Origin: Psychrobacter fulvigenes
GTDB lineage: Bacteria > Pseudomonadota > Gammaproteobacteria > Pseudomonadales > Moraxellaceae
Assembly (NCBI RefSeq): GCF_904846155.1
Contig: NZ_CAJGZP010000001.1
Location: 3,038,001 to 3,102,000 of the forward strand
Length of the DNA: 64,000 nucleotides
Direction of reading: 5' to 3'
In this document: positions 47,458 through 56,473 of the stretch, one piece after another
Layout of the letters: every line of letters begins with the position of its first letter
Position numbering within the stretch: the stretch's first letter is position 1
The notes under the pieces: generated by a model
Database searches by the model: none
What the model was told of the DNA's origin: nothing
What the model saw: only the letters and a program-made list of their open reading frames with translations
Program-made: the position numbers and the translations under genes

Positions 47458-47671
47458 TCAATATCCTTATCATTTTTTATTATCCCTATTTATAGCAGCC
47501 TTAGTCTTCCATATCTAAAGTCCTTCACATTTATAAAGCTATTATGCTATGGTTAATTTGATTTCGTGAATATACTTCAATATAGCAGTCTTTTATGAGC
47601 GCCATAACAGTATTTGTTGCTACGCTACTCAATATCAAGATAGATTGATAATCTCAAAACGGCATTGTTGC

Positions 47672-48628
47672 ATGAAAAAAAACTTACTCACCTTACCGAC
47701 AAAGTACCAGTTACAGACGATGAATATCGCTGTTGCTGACGGGGTGATGCTGCCTGTGTCCGTTATCGGTAGTGGTAAACCTGTGCTGATGCTGCATGCC
47801 TATGGTATGGACGCGCGTGAATTTTTGCCATTTATCCTATCATTAACTGGCGAATATACGTTTTATCTGCCGCATTTTCGAGGTTTCGGGGAAGCAAAAT
47901 CTATTGACCTCACTCAGTTTGATTTTGTGCGCCAATATGCTGATGATATAAGCGTCGTTATTGAGAAGGTTTGCCTATTACACACTGTTCCATCCATCCC
48001 TGTTGCAGCTATCTCGATGGGCGCGCAAGTCATGTGGGCATATTTTGAACGTTACGGTACAGTGAAAGTCAGTCGCTATTTAAATATCGACCAAAACCCT
48101 GCCATTCATAATCAATCTGATTGGCAAGGTGGCTTATTTGGCGAGAGACAGCAAGAGGTATTTGAGGTGTTTCACAATGTGGTCGATATGACGCTACCCT
48201 ATGCCAAGGTCGATAGCTTTACGCACCTGCCGTTTGCTCTTAAACGTCACGTGACGGATGTCGAACGTCAGTTTTCCTTGATGTCTGTCAGCCGTCCGCG
48301 TTCAAAGGCCATCGTTCAGGTCTTAACGCATCAAAATGATCATAAGCTGGTATTTTATGATCACAGTATTTGGCAGCATAAGATGCGCTGCTTGCAAGCG
48401 TATTTAGCATTGCCCTATGACTTTCGAGCAACGATAGAGAAAGTCACTATTCCTGTGGTCAATCTCATCGGTGGTCGCTCCAAACTATACGATGTAAAAT
48501 GGCAGCAAAAAATCACCCACATGTTACCCAATGCTACGGAAATCATGTTACCACGTTCAGGTCATGCGGTACCGATGGATGAGCCAATTGGATTTTATAA
48601 AGTTTTGAAAAGATTCTTTCAGGGATAG
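47672..48628 (+). CDS. Alpha/beta hydrolase
   Basis: About 318 residues from ATG 47672 (MKKNLLTLPTKYQ); a TTG at 47645 is also in frame. The fold is shown by PVLMLHAYGMDAREFLPFIL (oxyanion region), FYLPHFRGFGEA, the nucleophile elbow AISMGAQ and the closing RSGHAVPMDEP with the catalytic His. Substrate unknown; typical of esterases and acyl-transfer relatives. A terminator hairpin follows at 48643. Confidence 0.85.
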   Translation: MKKNLLTLPTKYQLQTMNIAVADGVMLPVSVIGSGKPVLMLHAYGMDAREFLPFILSLTGEYTFYLPHFRGFGEAKSIDLTQFDFVRQYADDISVVIEKVCLLHTVPSIPVAAISMGAQVMWAYFERYGTVKVSRYLNIDQNPAIHNQSDWQGGLFGERQQEVFEVFHNVVDMTLPYAKVDSFTHLPFALKRHVTDVERQFSLMSVSRPRSKAIVQVLTHQNDHKLVFYDHSIWQHKMRCLQAYLALPYDFRATIEKVTIPVVNLIGGRSKLYDVKWQQKITHMLPNATEIMLPRSGHAVPMDEPIGFYKVLKRFFQG

Positions 48629-48642
48629 TTTTAATAGCTGTA

Positions 48643-48670
48643 AAAAAGCGACCATTAAAAGTCGCTGTTT
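48643..48670 (-). terminator. Rho-independent terminator between convergent genes
   Basis: A 6-bp stem AGCGAC / GTCGCT (48647-48652 with 48661-48666); the minus-strand side has a run of T, serving the DUF1653 gene. Confidence 0.7.
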
Positions 48671-48703
48671 ATTGGGATAATAAACTTTAAAGATTTTCCG
48701 TCA

Positions 48704-48934
48704 TCAGTCCGTGAGCGCTTTAATCAGCTCAAATCTAGGTGCTTCTTTACCCTCTACTATGACCGTCTCAGTAAACATCTCAAGCGGTCGTACCCACACG
48801 CCATACTCACCGTAGAGACAGCGATAAACCACTAGTGACTCTTCGGTTTCTGAATGCTGAGCCGTGTGCAAAACTTGGTAAAGGTTGCCTTTGTAATGGC
48901 GGTAGATGCCTTGCGGGATATTGTTTTCTGTCAT
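48704..48934 (-). CDS. DUF1653 domain-containing protein
   Basis: A 76-residue protein matching the small DUF1653 family: GIYRHYKGNLYQVLHTAQHSETEESLVVYRCLYG, then WVRPLEMFTETV. Function unknown, probably cytoplasmic. It lies downstream of tyrS on the same strand after a terminator. Confidence 0.9.
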   Translation of the reverse strand: MTENNIPQGIYRHYKGNLYQVLHTAQHSETEESLVVYRCLYGEYGVWVRPLEMFTETVIVEGKEAPRFELIKALTD

Positions 48935-48969
48935 CTTAACGTCCTAGTATATAGATCAAATTATCTTAA

Positions 48970-49005
48970 CAAAAAATAAGGCCGACCATCGATGTCGACC
49001 TTACT
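48970..49005 (-). terminator. Rho-independent terminator of tyrS
   Basis: TAAGGCCGAC / GTCGACCTTA stem with one mismatch; on the minus strand it ends in TTATTTTTTG. Confidence 0.75.
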
Positions 49006-49030
49006 ATTGCTTCCTACTCCCCACAATCTA

Positions 49031-50242
49031 TTAAGCCACCGTCACTCTAGCATAAGCCTTTTTGCCTGCTTGGATGACCGCTGTCTGACCTGAGGTTAGA
49101 CTAAAGCCAGCATCGACTGTTTCGCCATCCACTTTTACCGCGCCACGTTTGACCATATCTTTGGCTGCCGAGTTGTTTTTGGCCAGTTCTGCTTGGTTGA
49201 GGATTTGCGTGATAAATAACGCCTCTTGACCTTCTAAATCTAGCATGACTTCTGGTAAGTCGACTGGCAACTCACCATCGGCTAATACGTTACCCGCTGA
49301 TTTGTGCGCATTAGCCGCAGCATCGGCATCGTGGAAACGTTCGATTAACTCTTCGGCAAGAATACGTTTGATCTCTTGTGGATTGCGACCGTTTTCCATC
49401 TCTGTCATTAACGCTTCGACTTCTTCCATCGGCTTAAAGCTTAAAAACTCAAAGTAACGACGAATTAAGGTGTCTGGCATCGACAGCAGCTTTTGGTACA
49501 TGGTACCTGGCGCGTCATAAATGCCGACGTAGTTGCCGAGTGACTTAGACATTTTATTGACGCCATCCAACCCTTCTAAGATCGGTACCGTAATACAAAC
49601 TTGCGGCTCCTGACCATAACGACCTTGCAAGGTACGTCCCATCAAGATGTTAAAGGTTTGATCGGTACCACCAAGCTCAACGTCGGCTTTGAGCGCAATA
49701 GAATCGTAGCCTTGCACCAATGGGTATAAAAACTCATGGATGGCAATTGGTGTTTGCGCTGCATAACGTTTGGCAAAATCATCACGCTCAAGCATACGTG
49801 AGACGGTCAACTGGCTACCAAGCTGAATCATATCAGCGGCTGACATGTCTTTGAACCATTCAGAGTTAAAGACGATGCGGGTTTTTTCTTTATCCAAAAT
49901 CTTAAATACTTGCTCAGCATAAGTTTGAGCATTGATTTTGATCTGCTCATCGGTCAATGGTGGACGCGTAGAACTCTTACCCGAGGGGTCACCAATCTTG
50001 GCCGTATAATCACCGATTAAAAAATAAATCTCATGGCCCAAATCTTGAAAATGCTTAAGCTTATTAATCAATACCGTATGACCTAAATGCAGATCAGGCG
50101 CGGTAGGATCGAAGCCTGCCTTAATACGCAGCGGACGGTTTAGCTTGAGCTTAGCGATTAAATCCTCTTCAGATAAAATCTCTTGTGTACCGCGCTGGAT
50201 AAGGGCAAGTTGCTCTTCTAGGGTGTGGGTTTGATTGGTCAT
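49031..50242 (-). CDS. tyrS: Tyrosyl-tRNA synthetase
   Basis: 403-residue class I synthetase. HIGH is HLGH at 52-55, KMSKS is at 230-234, [12 protein letters not shown] precedes, and a C-terminal S4-like RNA-binding domain ends in [11 protein letters not shown]. The charged amino acid is inferred from the family. Divergent from anmK, 168 bases apart. Confidence 0.97.
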   Translation of the reverse strand: MTNQTHTLEEQLALIQRGTQEILSEEDLIAKLKLNRPLRIKAGFDPTAPDLHLGHTVLINKLKHFQDLGHEIYFLIGDYTAKIGDPSGKSSTRPPLTDEQIKINAQTYAEQVFKILDKEKTRIVFNSEWFKDMSAADMIQLGSQLTVSRMLERDDFAKRYAAQTPIAIHEFLYPLVQGYDSIALKADVELGGTDQTFNILMGRTLQGRYGQEPQVCITVPILEGLDGVNKMSKSLGNYVGIYDAPGTMYQKLLSMPDTLIRRYFEFLSFKPMEEVEALMTEMENGRNPQEIKRILAEELIERFHDADAAANAHKSAGNVLADGELPVDLPEVMLDLEGQEALFITQILNQAELAKNNSAAKDMVKRGAVKVDGETVDAGFSLTSGQTAVIQAGKKAYARVTVA

Positions 50243-50410
50243 GATGCTCTCTATTTATGGTCTTTATTTGGGGTTTTATTTATAACTTCTACTGGTAACT
50301 TCTTATGACTTCTACGGACTATTAACGCCTGACAAAGTTTAGAACCTCGTAGGCCAACAAAAAATGTTAGAATTTGGCAGATATATTAGCGTTTTTTAAG
50401 GTAAATTGCC

Positions 50411-51763
50411 ATGACCAACCCTGTCCTTGCTACTAATGAGCATGAAAACACCAGCTTTTCAGGTGACCCGCTCAACTCAATAAATAATGACGATGATACA
50501 AATTATGCATCACTGACTGAAGCACTTGAACAAACAGTATTTGAAAACTTCGACGATGGTTTGTATATCGGCATGATGTCAGGCACCAGCTTAGATGGTA
50601 TGGATGCAGTTCTTTGTCAGTTTAGTACTGGTGTTGATCATGAAGACGACATCCAGACACCCATGCGCCTGTTAGCTACTTATAGTAAAAGCTTTCCGCC
50701 ACGTTTACGTGAAGTGTTATTGGCACTATGTCAACCAAATGGCGTACAAGAGTTAGTAGCAACAGCGGATGAACCCAACAGCGAATTAGACTGGTTCGGT
50801 TGGGCAAGCAAAGCGTATGCTGAGTTTGCCAGCGAAGTAGTGAATACTTTATTGCAAAAAACCAATACCGATAGCGAGTCAGTATTGGCGATCGGTTGCC
50901 ATGGACAAACCGTGCGCCATCGTCCACAGATGGGTTTTAGCTTGCAACTGCTCGATGCCAATATCATCGCTGAGCGTACTGGCATCAGTGTCGTCAGTGA
51001 TTTTCGTCGCCGTGATATGGCAGTCGGTGGGCAAGGAGCGCCTTTGGTACCTGCTTTTCATCAAGCATTATTTGCCACGCCAGATAGCACACGGGTGTTA
51101 TTGAACTTGGGTGGTATCGCCAATATAACGGTCTTGCCAGCGGTTTCTGCTGCTAGTGACACTCAAGCAAATGACAATGTCGTTGGCTATGATACTGGCC
51201 CTGCCAATTTGTTATTAGATGCGTGGACAGCGCTGCATACTGATAAAGATTATGATGAAGGCGGTGCGTGGGCACAGTCTGGACAGGTCGTGGAACCACT
51301 ACTTAATCAGCTGATAGAGCATCCGTTTTTTGCACGTCATTATCCCAAAAGTACTGGCCGTGAGGAATTTAACTTAGAATGGCTGCAAGCTGAACTGCAA
51401 AGATTCGATCAAGCGTCTGCTCATATTCGCTATTCGTCAGCGGATGTGCAGGCAACGCTTACTGAATTGACGGCAATGAGTGCCAGTATGCAAATCAATC
51501 AGTTTATCAAAAACCACGAGAACAGCTCGGTTTACGTCTGCGGTGGCGGTGCCCTGAATGAGTATTTGATGACGCGACTTCAAGCGCATTTACCGCATTG
51601 TACTATAGAGACTACTGCCAGCTTGGGGCTTGACCCGACATGGGTGGAAGCCGTTGCTTTTGCATGGCTAGCACGGCAGACGCTAATCGGTGAGAATGGC
51701 AATCTGCCAGCCGTCACTGGAGCAAACAAAGGCGTGGTACTGGGACAGGTCTGTTTTACTTAA
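50411..51763 (+). CDS. anmK: Anhydro-N-acetylmuramic acid kinase
   Basis: A 450-residue ATP-dependent kinase that recycles 1,6-anhydroMurNAc from peptidoglycan. The N-terminal ATP motif is GMMSGTSLDGMDAVL near residue 53; other blocks include AIGCHGQTVRHRP, NLGGIANITVLP, DTGPANLLLDAW and STGREEFNLEWL. About 48 residues precede the usual start. It complements murI and the lytic transglycosylase in cell wall turnover, though not linked by operon. Confidence 0.95.
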   Translation: MTNPVLATNEHENTSFSGDPLNSINNDDDTNYASLTEALEQTVFENFDDGLYIGMMSGTSLDGMDAVLCQFSTGVDHEDDIQTPMRLLATYSKSFPPRLREVLLALCQPNGVQELVATADEPNSELDWFGWASKAYAEFASEVVNTLLQKTNTDSESVLAIGCHGQTVRHRPQMGFSLQLLDANIIAERTGISVVSDFRRRDMAVGGQGAPLVPAFHQALFATPDSTRVLLNLGGIANITVLPAVSAASDTQANDNVVGYDTGPANLLLDAWTALHTDKDYDEGGAWAQSGQVVEPLLNQLIEHPFFARHYPKSTGREEFNLEWLQAELQRFDQASAHIRYSSADVQATLTELTAMSASMQINQFIKNHENSSVYVCGGGALNEYLMTRLQAHLPHCTIETTASLGLDPTWVEAVAFAWLARQTLIGENGNLPAVTGANKGVVLGQVCFT

Positions 51764-51795
51764 GTTTTCTGTGTAAATATCATTCTATATAATTA

Positions 51796-51813
51796 AGTTT
51801 ACAGGCGTAAACT
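51796..51813. promoter_or_regulatory. 18-bp palindrome in the fabF-like gene promoter
   Basis: AGTTTAC-aggc-GTAAACT, perfect 7-base arms with a 4-base centre, about 10 bases upstream of a TATAAT at 51823-51828. Layout fits a TetR-type repressor operator (FabR/DesT-like spacing). Confidence 0.5.
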
Positions 51814-51929
51814 AATATGTTTTATAATGGGTGATAAAATACGGATATAACGCTATAAATATCACAACCTAAAATGAGCCGTATTAAGACGGCAAGCCCT
51901 CTATAAAGCGCAATTATAGGATATAACGC

Positions 51930-53303
51930 ATGAGCCAAAATAGTAATTCACCCACGCCCAACGCCAATAATAACACTCAAGCCGCAGCAGCAAAACCTCG
52001 TAAGCCACCACACTATGAGCGCTCAGATGAGACGCGTGTGGTCGTTACTGGTATGGGCGCTGTCACACCTCTGGGGTTAGATGTTGAGAGTACTTGGAGT
52101 CGTCTGCTGGCAGGTGAGAGTGGGATTGATACTATCTCGCACTTTGACGCCACTGATTACCGTGCGCAAATTGCAGGTGTCGTCAAAGACTTCGATGCCA
52201 AGCAATATATGAATGCCAAAGACGCACGCCGCTATGATGAATTTATGCATTATGGAGTGGCCGCCACCTCAATGGCATTGCATAATGCAGGTTATATTGA
52301 TGAGGTAAGCGCGGATGATGCCCCTGTCAAACATGTCGATCAGGAGCGTTTTGGTGTCATTTTAGGCTCAGGCATTGGTGGTATCCAAACCATCGAAAAT
52401 AGCCGTGATATGCTGCGTGATAAAGGCGCCAAAAAAGTCTCTCCGTTTATCATTCCTGGCTCTATTGTCAATATGGCAGCAGGACTGGTAGCAATCAAGC
52501 ACAGCCTAAAAGGCCCCAATCTTGCCACTGCCACCGCATGTACGACAGCGACTCACGCTATTGGTTTAGCAGCACGCCTAATCGCTTATGGTGATGCGGA
52601 TGTGATGTTGGCTGGTGGTAGCGAAAAAGGCTCTAGCCCATTAGGAATGTCAGGATTTGGTGCGATGCATGCCCTCTCTACTCGCAATGATGAGCCAGTC
52701 AAAGCGTCGCGCCCGTTTGACAAAGACCGTGATGGATTCGTGCTTGGTGACGGTGCAGGTGTATTGGTACTCGAAAGTCTCGCTCATGCAAAAGCACGCG
52801 GGGCAAAGATACTGGCAGAAGTGGTTGGCTTTGGCATGAGTGATGACGCCAGCCACATTACCGCGCCGCCTGAAGATGGTAGCGGCGCTGCACGAGCCAT
52901 GCAAAATGCGCTTAATGATGCTGGTATTGATCCTTCAGTAGTGGGCTATGTCAATGCTCATGGTACCAGCACACCTGCTGGCGATGTCGCTGAGTCGATT
53001 GCCATTGAAACGGTATTTGCGCCTGTCAAAGACAGTATCTTAGTCAGCTCCACTAAATCTATGACTGGCCATCTGCTTGGTGCCGCTGGTGGTATCGAAG
53101 CCATATTTTCCATACTTGCCCTGCAGCATCAGCATGTCCCGCCGACGATAAATCTAGACAACATCGAAGATAACTGTAACCTAGATTATGTCGCACACCA
53201 GTCACGTAAAGTTGATGACTTGAATTATGCTGTCTCTAATAGCTTTGGCTTTGGCGGCACTAATGGCTCATTGATATTTGCCCGCTGGCCTAGTAGTGAG
53301 TAA
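51930..53303 (+). CDS. Beta-ketoacyl-[acyl-carrier-protein] synthase II (FabF-like)
   Basis: 457-residue condensing enzyme of fatty-acid elongation. Cys204 in ATACTTATHAIG is the acyl acceptor, His344 in VNAHGTSTPAGD and Lys376/His381 in STKSMTGHLLGAAGG complete the site. A Gln/Asn/Pro-rich leader of about 30 residues precedes VVVTGMGAVTPLG. The start follows ATAGGATATAACGC. Single-gene unit with a terminator at 53373 and a palindromic site in its promoter. Confidence 0.93.
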   Translation: MSQNSNSPTPNANNNTQAAAAKPRKPPHYERSDETRVVVTGMGAVTPLGLDVESTWSRLLAGESGIDTISHFDATDYRAQIAGVVKDFDAKQYMNAKDARRYDEFMHYGVAATSMALHNAGYIDEVSADDAPVKHVDQERFGVILGSGIGGIQTIENSRDMLRDKGAKKVSPFIIPGSIVNMAAGLVAIKHSLKGPNLATATACTTATHAIGLAARLIAYGDADVMLAGGSEKGSSPLGMSGFGAMHALSTRNDEPVKASRPFDKDRDGFVLGDGAGVLVLESLAHAKARGAKILAEVVGFGMSDDASHITAPPEDGSGAARAMQNALNDAGIDPSVVGYVNAHGTSTPAGDVAESIAIETVFAPVKDSILVSSTKSMTGHLLGAAGGIEAIFSILALQHQHVPPTINLDNIEDNCNLDYVAHQSRKVDDLNYAVSNSFGFGGTNGSLIFARWPSSE

Positions 53304-53372
53304 AGCTTAAAAGGTTACAATCTTGTTCGTTGTAACTTTATTGTCATATTTACTACGATTGTCCTCTTGCAG

Positions 53373-53409
53373 CCCCTTATCGTACTTGCGTATGATAAGG
53401 GGTAATTTT
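53373..53409 (+). terminator. Rho-independent terminator of the fabF-like gene
   Basis: A stem CCCCTTATC (53373-53381) / GATAAGGGG (53394-53402) followed by TAATTTTT. Confidence 0.8.
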
Positions 53410-53431
53410 TGCGATATTTATGGAAGATACC

Positions 53432-54229
53432 ATGTCAAGCTACTCATTTTCCCATCAATTCTATCAGCGTTGGACACTTGCGCCAGAGCCAGTACGTACT
53501 GCTATCACCCAAGAGCTAAAAGACATCACCACGTTACTGCAAACAGAGACGCCTTTTGAAAGCTTTGTTTTTAGCATCCATGATCTAGATGCTCATATCG
53601 ATGAGCTCTATCAAAACCACGAAGCTGAACAAGCGATTGCCAAAGCCATCGCCGACAAACAAGCGCAAGAGCGAGCAGCCGCAGAGCAGCAGCGATTAGC
53701 AGAAGAACAAAAGATGGCACAAGAAGAAGCGCGCGCCTTGGCAGAAGCTGAGCGTGTAGAGGCTCAGCGTCATGCAGAAAAAGAACAGAAAGAAAAATTA
53801 GAAAAAGAAAAAGCTGAAGCGATCGCACAACAATCAATAGAAGACGCCAGTAGCCCTAGTGGCGAAGCGAATAAAAATGCTAAAGGGCCAAGTGATAATA
53901 AAGATAGCAACAATAACAACGACAATAATCAAGATATTACTGCCGTGGCGGACAAGCCAAACGATGCCGTTAACCCTGCTAATCATACCAAAAAAGAAGT
54001 AGCACTCGATATAGCACCGACAAATACTGTCTTAAGTGATGACCACGAAGGCCTCATCCATGAGTTAGGCGTACACGTCGATGACTACCTAAGCGAACAG
54101 ATGATGCAAATGTCTGAGGACTTAAAGTCATGGTTACGTGCTGAAGTGAGCCGTCAATTGGCTGGTATGGTAGAAAAACCCCAAGCTGTCGAAAATACTG
54201 TACAGAAAAACGATGCAAAGCAAAACTAA
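53432..54229 (+). CDS. Coiled-coil protein of unknown function
   Basis: 265 residues from ATG 53432, which has GGAAG 6 bases upstream; the track start at 53420 lacks one. Residues about 60-145 form a long Ala/Glu/Gln/Lys-rich coiled coil (AEQQRLAEEQKMAQEEARAL). Then comes a polar Asn/Asp/Ser-rich linker, then a helical C-terminal domain with LGVHVDDYLSEQMMQMSEDLKSWLRAEVSRQLAGM. No signal peptide. I do not recognise the family; it may be a cytoplasmic scaffold. Confidence 0.7.
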   Translation: MSSYSFSHQFYQRWTLAPEPVRTAITQELKDITTLLQTETPFESFVFSIHDLDAHIDELYQNHEAEQAIAKAIADKQAQERAAAEQQRLAEEQKMAQEEARALAEAERVEAQRHAEKEQKEKLEKEKAEAIAQQSIEDASSPSGEANKNAKGPSDNKDSNNNNDNNQDITAVADKPNDAVNPANHTKKEVALDIAPTNTVLSDDHEGLIHELGVHVDDYLSEQMMQMSEDLKSWLRAEVSRQLAGMVEKPQAVENTVQKNDAKQN

Positions 54230-54283
54230 GGGGTTTTTGATTAGGGTCTAAACGTCGTATTCGTATATAGAAGACTGCAAATA

Positions 54284-54320
54284 AGAAAACCCCAGTAACT
54301 ATAGTTACTGGGGTTTTTCG
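54284..54320. terminator. Bidirectional Rho-independent terminator
   Basis: A 16-bp stem AAAACCCCAGTAACTA / TAGTTACTGGGGTTTT with T-runs on both sides between two convergent genes. Confidence 0.92.
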
Positions 54321-54343
54321 TTATAGAATTAAAAGGCTTTTTT

Positions 54344-56161
54344 TTAAATGGCTTGCGTACGCTCGGTCAGCCACTCAAGTGCCGCGCCATCAACGCGATC
54401 TTTTAGCTCAGCGTAGACTTGGCTATGATAGTCATTTAGCCAATCTATCTCTACCTGAGTCAACAATGAAGGCTCAATCAAACGGGTATCAATCGGGCAG
54501 TAAGTAATGGTTTCAAAGTTTAAAAAGTCACCAAACTCAGTCTCAGTTGGACTCGCCACTGTTGTATTGACGACCAAGTTTTCGATACGAATACCCCACT
54601 TGCCCTCGCGGTATAGACCTGGCTCATTACTAGATATCATACCTGCTTTCATCGCACGCTCTTTTGGTGTACTGGCACTATAGGCGATGACTTGCGGACC
54701 TTCATGCACGTTTAAGAAGTAACCAACACCATGACCCGTCCCATGACCATAATCCATCTGCGCTTGCCATAGTGGCGCACGGCAGATCGCATCGATGAGT
54801 GGCGAGGCAATACCATCAGGGAAGCTGGCACGTGCCAAAGCAATATGCGCTTTTAGTACCGTGGTAAAGTCGCGTTTATGCTCGTTACTTACTTGTCCAA
54901 TACCCACCACGCGAGTGATATCGGTGGTACCGTTTTGATACTGGGCACCTGAGTCAATCAGCAATAAACCGCCCTCGCCTTCACTCACATCGAGGTAGCT
55001 GAATTTTTCTGCCGTTGCACGATAATGTGGCAATGCACCGTTTTCATTGAACCCTGCAATCGTTGGAAAGCTTGGCGATACATAATGTGGCTGCTGACTA
55101 CGTACCTCAATCAGCATACTATCAACGTCTAACTCACTTAAACGCTCACCGTCTGCTAAACGCTGCTCGAACGTGGCAAAAAACTCACACAGTGCCGCGC
55201 CATCTTGACGCATCGCTTCGCGCACATGATCGATATCAGTATCAGATTTGACAGATTTCAGCAAAGTACTTGGTGCCATTTGCTCGATAAAGCCCACATC
55301 GTCCGCCATTTTTGATAGCGTGCCCACTGCAACTTTACTTGGATCTAACAATAGCAAGTCTTCTGGCGTCAGCTCGCTCAAGGCATCCTGTACTGCCTCA
55401 TAATCAGCAAGCGTGATACCACTCTCTTTTAGAGATTTTTCGATATCGCTACTGACTTTGTTTTTATCAACAAACAACATCGCTTTGTCTGCACTGATGA
55501 GCATGTGTGATAAAAACACTGGGTTGTAATCGACATCAGCGCCGCGCAGATTGGTCAACCAAGCGATATCATCTAAGCTTGAAAGCAAGTGATGCGTGGT
55601 GCCTGCGTCAGCCATACCTGCGCGCACGGTGGCAAGCTTTGAGGTAGCAGACTGCGCGACAAACTGCGCTTCATGTTGATATAGCTTTGCTGAAGGTAGC
55701 GCTGGACGATCTGTCCATATCTCGCTCAATACATCACGCTCAGTGATTAAAGTAATGTCGTTGACATCAAAAGCATCTAGTAGCTTATCTTGCTCAGCGA
55801 TGGACAGCACATTACCATCAACTGCCACGCTATCACCCTCTGCCAACTGCTCGGCGAGCCAGTCAATATGATTTGGCTGACCTGGAGCAAGTTTCTCCAA
55901 AGTAATACCCGTGCCCTCTAGTTGATCCGCTGCGTGCACCCAATAGCGACTATCGGTCCATAGTCCAGCAAAATCAGCGGTAACGACGAGCGTACCGACT
56001 GAGCCTGTAAATCCTGATAACCATAAACGCGATTGCCAGTATTCTGGTAAATACTCAGACAAATGCGGATCAGCAGACGGTACGATAATTGCCGTGAGGT
56101 CTTGGGCAGCTATGCTCTTACGTAAACTATCGATACGGTCATGAATGATTTGTTTATTCAT
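54344..56161 (-). CDS. Xaa-Pro aminopeptidase (M24B family)
   Basis: 605-residue aminopeptidase P-like enzyme that removes the N-terminal residue before proline. Two creatinase-like N-terminal domains are followed by the catalytic pita-bread fold. Metal ligands: Asp in LLIDSGAQY, Asp in GTTDITR, His in GHGTGHGVGY, Glu in SSNEPGLYREG and Glu in GIRIENLV. The length is that of the eukaryote-like three-domain form. Cytoplasmic. Confidence 0.93.
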   Translation of the reverse strand: MNKQIIHDRIDSLRKSIAAQDLTAIIVPSADPHLSEYLPEYWQSRLWLSGFTGSVGTLVVTADFAGLWTDSRYWVHAADQLEGTGITLEKLAPGQPNHIDWLAEQLAEGDSVAVDGNVLSIAEQDKLLDAFDVNDITLITERDVLSEIWTDRPALPSAKLYQHEAQFVAQSATSKLATVRAGMADAGTTHHLLSSLDDIAWLTNLRGADVDYNPVFLSHMLISADKAMLFVDKNKVSSDIEKSLKESGITLADYEAVQDALSELTPEDLLLLDPSKVAVGTLSKMADDVGFIEQMAPSTLLKSVKSDTDIDHVREAMRQDGAALCEFFATFEQRLADGERLSELDVDSMLIEVRSQQPHYVSPSFPTIAGFNENGALPHYRATAEKFSYLDVSEGEGGLLLIDSGAQYQNGTTDITRVVGIGQVSNEHKRDFTTVLKAHIALARASFPDGIASPLIDAICRAPLWQAQMDYGHGTGHGVGYFLNVHEGPQVIAYSASTPKERAMKAGMISSNEPGLYREGKWGIRIENLVVNTTVASPTETEFGDFLNFETITYCPIDTRLIEPSLLTQVEIDWLNDYHSQVYAELKDRVDGAALEWLTERTQAI

Positions 56162-56473
56162 TAAAAGTGTCCTTATGAGTTTTGGAAAAATTAAATTTAG
56201 AAAGTTACTGCTGTGAGGCGACTATGGATAGCCGTCTTATGCGAGCGGGTAAATTGTTAAGCGTTCACTGAACGATGATTATTTGAATGTAAATCAATTA
56301 AATTGAAAACAGAACATCATTAGATGTTTGGGCAGAAAGTACGCTTTCAATGGCCTAGAAGAAACATCTCACTAATTACAATCATAAAACGTGCTACCAG
56401 TCATGGTAACACGTCTCATCATTTGCCTTTTACTCGTACTATATTTTTAAAAGCGTCGTTAAGCCTCTATTCA
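56162..56473. other. Intergenic region between the aminopeptidase and POT transporter genes
   Basis: 312 bases, AT-rich. No supported gene; a plus-strand reading frame here overlaps the transporter gene end and is not convincing. Confidence 0.35.

Noticed and set aside
50243..50410. T-box leader before tyrS
   Set aside because: No T-box motif, and the host clade does not normally use them.
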